A model generated the notes under the pieces. That model made no database searches and was not told where the DNA came from. It saw only the letters and a program-made list of their open reading frames with translations. From assembly GCA_029721435.1 (NCBI GenBank), contig CM056586.1, forward strand, positions 73,118,607 to 73,182,606: a stretch of 64,000 bases of DNA, written 5' to 3'. Each line of letters starts with the position of its first letter. The stretch's first letter is position 1. The position numbers and the translations under genes were made by a program. Source of the DNA: Gymnothorax reevesii. Its lineage: Eukaryota; Chordata; Actinopteri; Anguilliformes; Muraenidae. Positions 52,601 to 61,600 of the stretch are shown piece after piece.

Positions 52601-55600
52601 TGGTTCCCTCTTGCTAAATCAATTAATTAAATAAATTTAATTGATCATTGTTTCAATTTCAATTGACAACCCAGGCATGATTACAGGCCTGTTGAATCTA
52701 CAAATCACTAAATAGAACCTGTCTGGAAATGTAAAGTAAGCAAAAAGCAGCACATAATGCTGCGATCTAAAGAAATTCAAGAACAGATGAGAAATAAAGT
52801 CATAGACATCTATTACTCTCAAAAGGGTTATGAAGCCATTTTTTCAGGCTCTGTGACTCCAGCGAACCACGGTAAGAGCCATTAGCTATGGATATATAGA
52901 ACTTTAAAAAATGGAGAACCTTCCCAAGAGTGGCTGGTCAAAGACTAGGCAAAAATAGTATCCTTTGCAGAGCTGCAAAAATTTGTTGCCAGTTAGTACA
53001 AACCTTCTATTGCTTAGAGGGGCAATTATTTATTCCCATGGGTGATATAGGTTTTGAATAGCTCTTTGCCCTCAATAAGTGAAACCTGGTGTAAAACTTC
53101 ATTTTCTGTTTACTCAAGTTGTCTTTGTCTTTTATTGAAATAAGCTGGATGATTTGAAGCATTTAAATATGACAAGTGGTACTTCACGTCTACAAAGCTA
53201 AGCATTCCTCTTTATGCAGTAACAGTCATAACGGACATCCTTCACTCTTGTTCCAGCCCTCCATCTACAGTGATATTTTAGTGCATAGCACTATAATGAA
53301 CTCAAATGGCACAATGTAATCATAGTACTTTTGTGGGAAACACTGAAATCATTTTTTTTTCTCTTTTCACAAATAGGAAGTTGAATATAGGAGGCGAGAC
53401 TCTGACGAGGATTTGGACAAACTCGTGTCAGACCTGCAGAAGAGGATGGAACAGACTGAGGTGCAGTCCTATTGATGCAGTAACACACTCTCTCACACAT
53501 AAACACATAAACATTACAGTTCATTATTTTTTATTGTGATAGGGCTTGCTAATGTGGTTACTCCATAAACTATTACTGGCACAGCCCTAAATCTGTTTCC
53601 TTCATGTCGTTACGGTATTTTTAAAGGTATTGGTGCTTAGATTGGCCACATAAAGTGTTACCAAGTCACATGAAATAATTCTTACCTGCATGTTAACAAA
53701 AATAAAATAGAGCCACAAAAACTTTGTCCAAATTTTGAATGTGAACAAGTAGACTTTCCTTAAATTTCCCCTTGTATTAATACTAGAATGTTCTTTGTTG
53801 CAGCCCGTCACTCTGATCAGAGACATCAGCGATCAAATCATTTTTAAAGACAAGGAGGCAGTGTTTGAGTGCGAAATCAAGATCAACTATCCCGAAATCC
53901 GTTTATCCTGGTACAAAGGCACGCAGAAGCTCGACACCAATGACAAGTATGAAGTCAGCATCGCCGGTGACCATCACGTCCTAAAAATCAAGCGCTGCCA
54001 GCCCAAAGATCAGGGGAATTACCGCCTTGTCTGCGGCCCGCACATTGCCAGTGCCAAACTGACCATTGTGGGTAGGTGTTATTCGGTTTCCCTGTTTGTA
54101 CCTGATGGGTACATATTGCCGTAATAAATTGGACAGCTGATTTTTCTCTTCTGTTTTCATACAGACAATGAAGATGAAGCACTGCTGAAAGCCACTGGTA
54201 AGACATTACACATACGGATGCCGTTTGTTACTTCCTAATTGCTGTTGTGAAAAGATAACTTGACTTGAAACGAGCCACGTCAAGACATGGCGAATATGGT
54301 TCATGCTGAACGACTAGATGCACAAATTTGTTAACCTCTTGTCTTTACTAAAGATATTTTAGAGTTTCTGGAAATCGCAGATTTAACAGACTGTTGCCCT
54401 CATGATTTTCCTCCAGGATTAAGGGATCTTGATCTCTTGTCACATTTACATTTTTGATTATTTTTTATTTTTACCCCTCAGCCCTCAAGGCTGACGGGGT
54501 ATTGCTATCCTTCGTGCGTTTGGGCGGGCGGTCAGGCGGCGGGCGGGCGGGCATCTCCAAAAACTTCGAAATCAGGCTGAGGGGTATTCCGTGCATTGCA
54601 CGCCTATTTTTATTATTAGGATATCCTCTCCATTATTTGTATTTTATAGTAAAAAGTAAAACAATAACATATTTAGTTCATGTGATTTTAATCTAAAGGT
54701 CTGTGCCAATGTATTTAGCTTCTCAAATTGTAAGCTACCCTAAATTGACTACATACGCTGGCCAAAAAAAAACCCCAATAAAGTTGCATGAGATATTTTA
54801 TTTGACTGCCTTTAGTTTTGACTAATTAATTTGATTAGTCGTGACATTGTTTCAACTACTTTACGCGAGATTATGATTTATTCCCATCAGCAGTTGTATT
54901 CATTTGCACTGACGACAAGAGAATTGACTCTGTAAAGTATTTTCTTGCGCATCTCAAAGACTTATTGCGTTAGGAAATCTTCACCCAATTCCAGTGATGC
55001 CAGCACTCTCCGCAGGGGTTTCTTTGTGTGATGCAGATCAGAAATTTGTCCCACTGGGAACACAGTAACATCTTTTCTATGACCATTGTGTCCTCTGCCA
55101 AGGTTGTTTAAGAAAAGAGAATCTACTCACTGTATGGTCCAACCACACGCTTTTATAGTATTTCCTTAACTGTCCAAACAGTGACTTTTTCTTTGCCAGG
55201 AAGTGTATTTAAAGTGAACCTTAAGCTGCCATCCACTTAGTGTTTTTTTATCCATCTCACTTTGTGCATTCAAAACACTGTGGTGATGATTAGCTGGCTG
55301 CTACCTTTGGATGGAAGGTGCTGTCTGATCGCCTGGTACAACATCACAAAGGGAACTCACAGATGTCCCAAATCACAGCTTTGGAACTGAAGGCCAACAG
55401 GGCTTAATGACTGTCCACAATGTTACCTATTGTTTCCAAAAAATCTTCTACTATAATTCTTGGGAAAACCTCAGCTCGATCTTCTTAATTTACGGATAAT
55501 CTTTAAGGCATGTATTTAGTGTTTGCCTGATTGGAGTCCTGGACTGAAATTACTAGTGCTGGTGGTTGGTGGCATTAAACATTACCTGATTTACGCACTA

Positions 55601-58600
55601 CGTGCAGCACTTTTGGGTCAGCAAGCAAGATGGTAAGATAATGTTATTGCTTTACCAGATCTAAGGATGCCTGTTGATGAAACTGTCTCCAGAACTACAG
55701 TTGGAATGCGAGAGGAAGTATCCACTGAAGGTACAGTATGTTTGTGGCAGTTATAGCAGAGGGCTGCATACAGTCAAATCACTGTTTCATCTGTTGAATC
55801 TCTGCTTCATCTCTTTAACTGTTTTTGCTTATTGTCAGACATGCCTTGATTGAAACACTTTTTTAATGGCCTTGGCACTATGTCTTTTACTGCTTGCATC
55901 TATCATCATTGCTCTTTGAAAAATAGCATTAGTATGACAACAAAGCTAATTTTTTTCAAGTTATGGGAGCTATCAAGAAAAGAGAGCGAGAGCTGACTCT
56001 GCCTGCGGCCTCAGAAGCAGCAGTGCCAGCTAAAGGTACAGCTGTCCCGCGAGAACATTTTTCACTCTTTAAATATTATGTTTCAAAGTATCAGCATTAA
56101 TTATTTCATGCACATTGCTGTTTGTGAAAAGTACAAATCTTCTGATAAATATCTTCTTGTTTCATGAACTGTATTTATCTTTACCTGTCTTCTCCTACCT
56201 GAATTTATTGTATTCTCACTGACAACAAGTTGTCATAAACTTCACTAAACTTCAGAAATGTCTATATCATAAACAATGGCACAGCAAACACCTGTAAACA
56301 GGAAGTGACCGAGCATGAATGATATTTTAAAGTTTCTGAAGACAGGACACCTGTGGAAAAAAAGTCACGAATAACTGCACCTCAACAGGAAGACAAGAGG
56401 TCACTTAAAGGTACAATTTTAAATGTGATTTTCGGAAAGGTTATTTTTCATTTTGCTGTGGTAATTTCGGAACTTTAACGAGCCGCAGCTGTTCATTGTT
56501 TTCTGCGTGAAGCAAAAATTTGTTTTGGTTGTGTGAGTCTGCGTCTGTGTGTGTTTGTGCACGTTTGTGCACAAAATAAAACTCTTAAATGTATTTTTCA
56601 GTTTTTCCAAATGCTAGTTCTTAATGTTTTATCATCTTGATGAATCACAACATCGAGAGCAATTATGTCTTAAACAAAACTAAGTACATCTTGGTGTTTA
56701 TACAAACCCATTCGAGTATTTTAAAAGGATTTAGTAATGTACTGTCAGTATTTTTTATGTAAATATATTGCTTTCTTGCAACTTTCTTATCATGCTATAT
56801 TTCCCAATATACTTGTTTTCTAATTGTCAAAAACATCTATTAAAAGAATCTGAAGAGACTAAGAGGCATGTACCTCCACGAGTCCCTACCTCTGCTGCCA
56901 CAGCTAAAGACCAGGTTGCTCCTATAAAAGGTATATATTGTGTTTTTTAATTCTTAAAGAGCTTAGATTTTCACTTTTCTCCTTTCTGTTACCTTGTGTC
57001 TTAAGGCACTCCTGTGAGGTCCGTATAGCAATGGGATATATTTTCTGCAGGGTTTGCAAGATACGTCTGTCTTGATTCTTGTTCTGTTCATCTTATCGCT
57101 GTAGGAAATTACTGTACCGATAACTTTGGCTCTTGCAATCTTGCTATATTTTGCATTGTCCCGCCATTTCAGAAGGTAATAGCACTGTACTTTTATTACC
57201 CAAAGATGTTCCAGAATCGATTGCTCATGTGGCTCCAGAGCCTAAAAAACATGTAACACCTGAGCTTACAACACCATCCACAGCTGATCCTACACACCCA
57301 AAGAAAGCTGAAGTTCTTCTCCCTGAAGGTACTAGTCATCATATGTTTCTTGAATGTTTGTGTGTTCATGTTTGTGGTCAGTGTGTTTGGCTTCTGATGC
57401 GGAGGGCATCTTTTTTCTTGTGCTGCATATGCTTTTCTTGTAAACTAAGTGTTATTTCAACAATGTTCTTTAAAGTTCCTGAAGAGAAAATGAAGCCATT
57501 GCTGTCAATTACAATTCCCAAAATGTCAACAAAGCCAGAGCCGGCTGTTATAATGGAGGCTACTCTGGAAGCAGGTAGTGTGTCGTGTTTCGCAAGAGGG
57601 GGAAGGATAATAACGCATCCTGTTAATACTGCCTTCTCGCCCATACGTCCGCTTTCATTACTTGCTGTATGAAGCATATCTGTATCAAATGTGTTCTACT
57701 ATAGTTAATAACTCAGGCTGTAATCTGTCGTGAACTTTTTCAACACGTTTTCTTCTTCCAGTCAAATACTTTTGTGACAATACTCTAATCTGTCACGTTC
57801 GTCTCAAGCTATCTGTTGTTTTAAACATTGCTTGTGCAAAATGAGCTTTTACTAATGGCAAAAATAATTTCTTTCCATGAAAGGTGCGTCGCCTTTCCAG
57901 CTGCCATCATAAAGTCCTGCCCCGACTTGAATTGTCTGGTCGTCTGTCTGTTCAGTTGTCAATGCTTCTCATCCACATCAGAACTCCTGAACCATTCAGT
58001 ATTTCCCTACAAAACTTAATATATAGATGCATCTTGTTGTGTAAATGTGCCTTTTAATACTTCCATCCGTCCTCCGGTCCGTCTCTCCATCCCAGCTCCA
58101 CATTTTGTTTCTAGAACAGATATCAGCCATCCTGTGATGGAAATCTGAGTATTGCATACTTGTTATAACTTTGCCTCAGCATACTTCATTCTGTGCTCTT
58201 CGTGGAACATGCCTTCTTCAGTGTTTTTGTTTGTGACAATTGTTTGTTATTCTGTTCTGTGTTCAGAGGACATCATACTTCTTGTTTTTCGAGAGTTTTA
58301 TGTTCCTCTGTTTGTCTCGCAGGGCTTTGCTTTTGTGCTTTTGCTGACAGAAATGTAGGAATGTCATCCATCCCAAACTGCATATTTCTTTCTTTCACCG
58401 AGTTTGGCTGTTTCCTTCTCTAAAATAAGAGCACTTGCATTTCAAGGGGTTGGACAGTGCAAAAGGAGTTGTGTCGATGCGAAAGCTGGAGTTGTGCAAA
58501 ATTTGTGTCACAGACCTTGTTTGCATTTTGACTCTCCCAAACCACCTTTCAACACAAATGCAATTGCTCTGTTTTCATAAAACCAAAACTGTAACACCAC

Positions 58601-61600
58601 TGCAAATTTTAAATACCAACACTGTCTTTTAAGAAATGTGAATTCCATTCCTTCACCATGTAGTCTAACTTAATCCTGACCCTGAACTAAACCACTAGGA
58701 AATAGTAAATGAAAGTAAATTAATAGTAAATTCATATGCATAAAAATGAATAAAAAGAGCTATTTCAATTAGTTATTTAAAGAGAGTAATGGTAATTTGG
58801 AAAAATGTGAATGTCTTAGCCTTTTGATTGATCAGCATTATGCTACCAACTGAGTGAACCTATCAGTTCTTTCACATCATCAATATTTTTCTGTGATCCA
58901 AGCCTTTCAATGCTTCTGTTCCTGAATTTATAGCTTGTGAAGCTGCTGAGTCCAAACTCCACATTACCACTGGGATTAAAAAAGTACCGGAAAAGTTTGA
59001 ACCTGAATCAGTGCCTACACCTGCAAAGAAAGCTGAAGCACTTACATCCAAAGGTATTTTTATATCAGTTCTGTTAACCTTTTCTTGCGAGTCGCAAAAT
59101 AGTCTGTGATTTTGTGGGTCTTGTGTGGTATGTTGTCAGTGGCCTGTGTTTGCTTATGTTTATTGTAGTGAGTTTGCCTGGCTTTTGACTTGCTGTCGAA
59201 GCCCCTCATTTTCTTGTTTCGTTTGTTTTCTGTTTCGTGATGTTCTATGTGCTGAAACACTAAATCTTCTTAGAAGTCTCAGTGGCCTTAAAGAAACAAG
59301 AGTCACCAAAACCAGAACCTGCCGAAAGAACTGAGCCAGTTCCTACTGTTCCAGAAGAGGCTTCTTTGAAGCAAGGTAAAGCCTCCTGTCTCCCGCAGGA
59401 GAGTAACGCCCGATGGCAGTGCTGCTCTTATGCGTCTTATGGATGTGTTGTCTCGTCCTCCTGTATGCATATTTTTCATTGTCTTCTTTGTGATCTTGGG
59501 TCAGTCAAGCGTTACTTTGCTCAGGTTCATTATGGCGGGAAAGAGCAGGCCTGGATTCAATCAAAATAACCAGCATCTCTCAAGACACAATGAAATTCAA
59601 GCATTATAAAGATATGAAGTAAAAATTAGGGCTGTCAGAATAAGTAATTGCGATTAATTTAAGCGGAATAAAAGTAACTGCCACTATGAGGCAGACAGAC
59701 GTGATTGCTTATTACCTTTTCTATGACACATACCTAATGCGGTCATTTGAAATGCTTCCGGGAAGAAACCTGTGATTTGAAGTCCACTAATTACCAGCCA
59801 GGTTGGACAGCCTTGGCATAATTAGCTTACCTTAAGTCATTTCCCGTGTACTTTGCCTGACTTGCAATCAAGCCATTTATTCAGCAAACTGACTAATCAA
59901 AATCAAAATGTGGCGTATAATGATTAAGAAGTGATAATGAGAAGCAGACGGACCTGACCAGGTTGCCGTGTTAGATTGAAAAAATTTCAATAATCTGAAT
60001 AAATAGCAGACCTCTGAATTCCACCTGTCATCAAGGAATTTTGTATGCATTATTAAAGATATTTCTAAAATATTTTTTCATTTTTTTCAGTAGTTTTTAA
60101 TCACACAGCTTTTCTAAAGGATCATTTCAACATTGGCCCCACTAAAGTGTTAATAATAATAATAATAATAATAGTAAAAAAAATATAATTTCAAAAGGGC
60201 ACTTTCATTGATAATGGGAAAAGGGGCAAGTGCTGTAGCACCACCTAGCGTCTATTTGTGCACGCCACTGGTACCGAACATGAATGTGAGAGAGAATACG
60301 CTTGCATTGCAGGCAATAGTGAAATGCACCGAAGATTTAGCAATTAACGTTCAGGCGAATCCTTGCCGCAAATTTGAGGCATTTTTTATTAGATAATTGA
60401 ACAAGAGTAATTTAAAATAATGTAACTCATAGCACTTGATTTTATTTACTTTTGAGCATCTAAATAACCAACAGTGAAGGTGGAAAACATTTTGTTTAAC
60501 GTTAAGCGTATAGAACGTGACATGTAAATTGTTAACGAATTTGAAAATCTTTTAATATAACACAGCAGCCTGTTTAGGTCTGTCTGCTTCTCATTCTCTC
60601 TTCTTAATCATTATAGGCTACATTTTGGTTTTGATCAGTCAGTTGGCTGAATAAACGGCTCGATTACAAGATAGGTAAAGAACACGGGAATTGATTTAAG
60701 GTGAGCTAATTATGCCAAGGCGATGGAGACAGTCCAACCTGGCTGGTAATTAGTGGACTTCAAACCAAAGTTTTCTTACCGGAAGCATTTCAAATGACCG
60801 CATTAGGTATGTGTCATAGAAAAAGTAATAAGCAATCACGTCTGTCTGCCTCATAGTGGCAGTTACTTTTATTGCGCTTAAAATAATTGCGATTAATTAT
60901 TCCGACAGCCCTAGTAAAAAGATGTTTTTATACAGGGAACAATATTACAATTAAAGAAAGGTGTAGTTGAGGTTTATTTTTGCTGAAGGTGATGTTCTGT
61001 GAGAATGAAGCATAAACAGTTGTTTCTTAAAATCATTTTAAACATAATTTTCTTTGCACCAACCACAATTATCTCAGAGAGATTACTTCTCTCTCGTATT
61101 ATGGGCTCACGATTGCCATTTTGGGTGTAAGGCATTGTAGCTTGTGCTTTATTTGGATTCTTACTATTTAGGTATTATTTTCTTAATGTGTACCTCTATC
61201 AGAGGAATATAATAATAATGAATAATTAATTGATTAATATCAGAATTCATATTCTAACTACTTTTCATATTTAATAACTCTGCATTCTGATTGTGAATAT
61301 AATGAAATTTTACAAATTATTTCCATGTACAATGACAGTTTAGTACAAATTCATGGAAAATACACTATATAGCCATGACACCAAGGCTGATTTTCAGAAA
61401 AATAAACAAGTGATATTTTTCTGTTTTGAAATTATACACTTTTGAAAATACATTTCCATGAAAAAATACTTGACCCCGATTTTCTGGATTTTACCATTTC
61501 ATTCACACTAAATGGTTTCACATATTCAAATAAAGCAAAATATACAATAAGGCAATTATAAGGGGCTTGATTCTCCTTATCATATGCGATACACAGAAAT

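Noticed and set aside
57575..58933. Additional PEVK modules
   Set aside because: Candidate AG...GTA segments here contain stops or lack charged/proline composition in phase 1.
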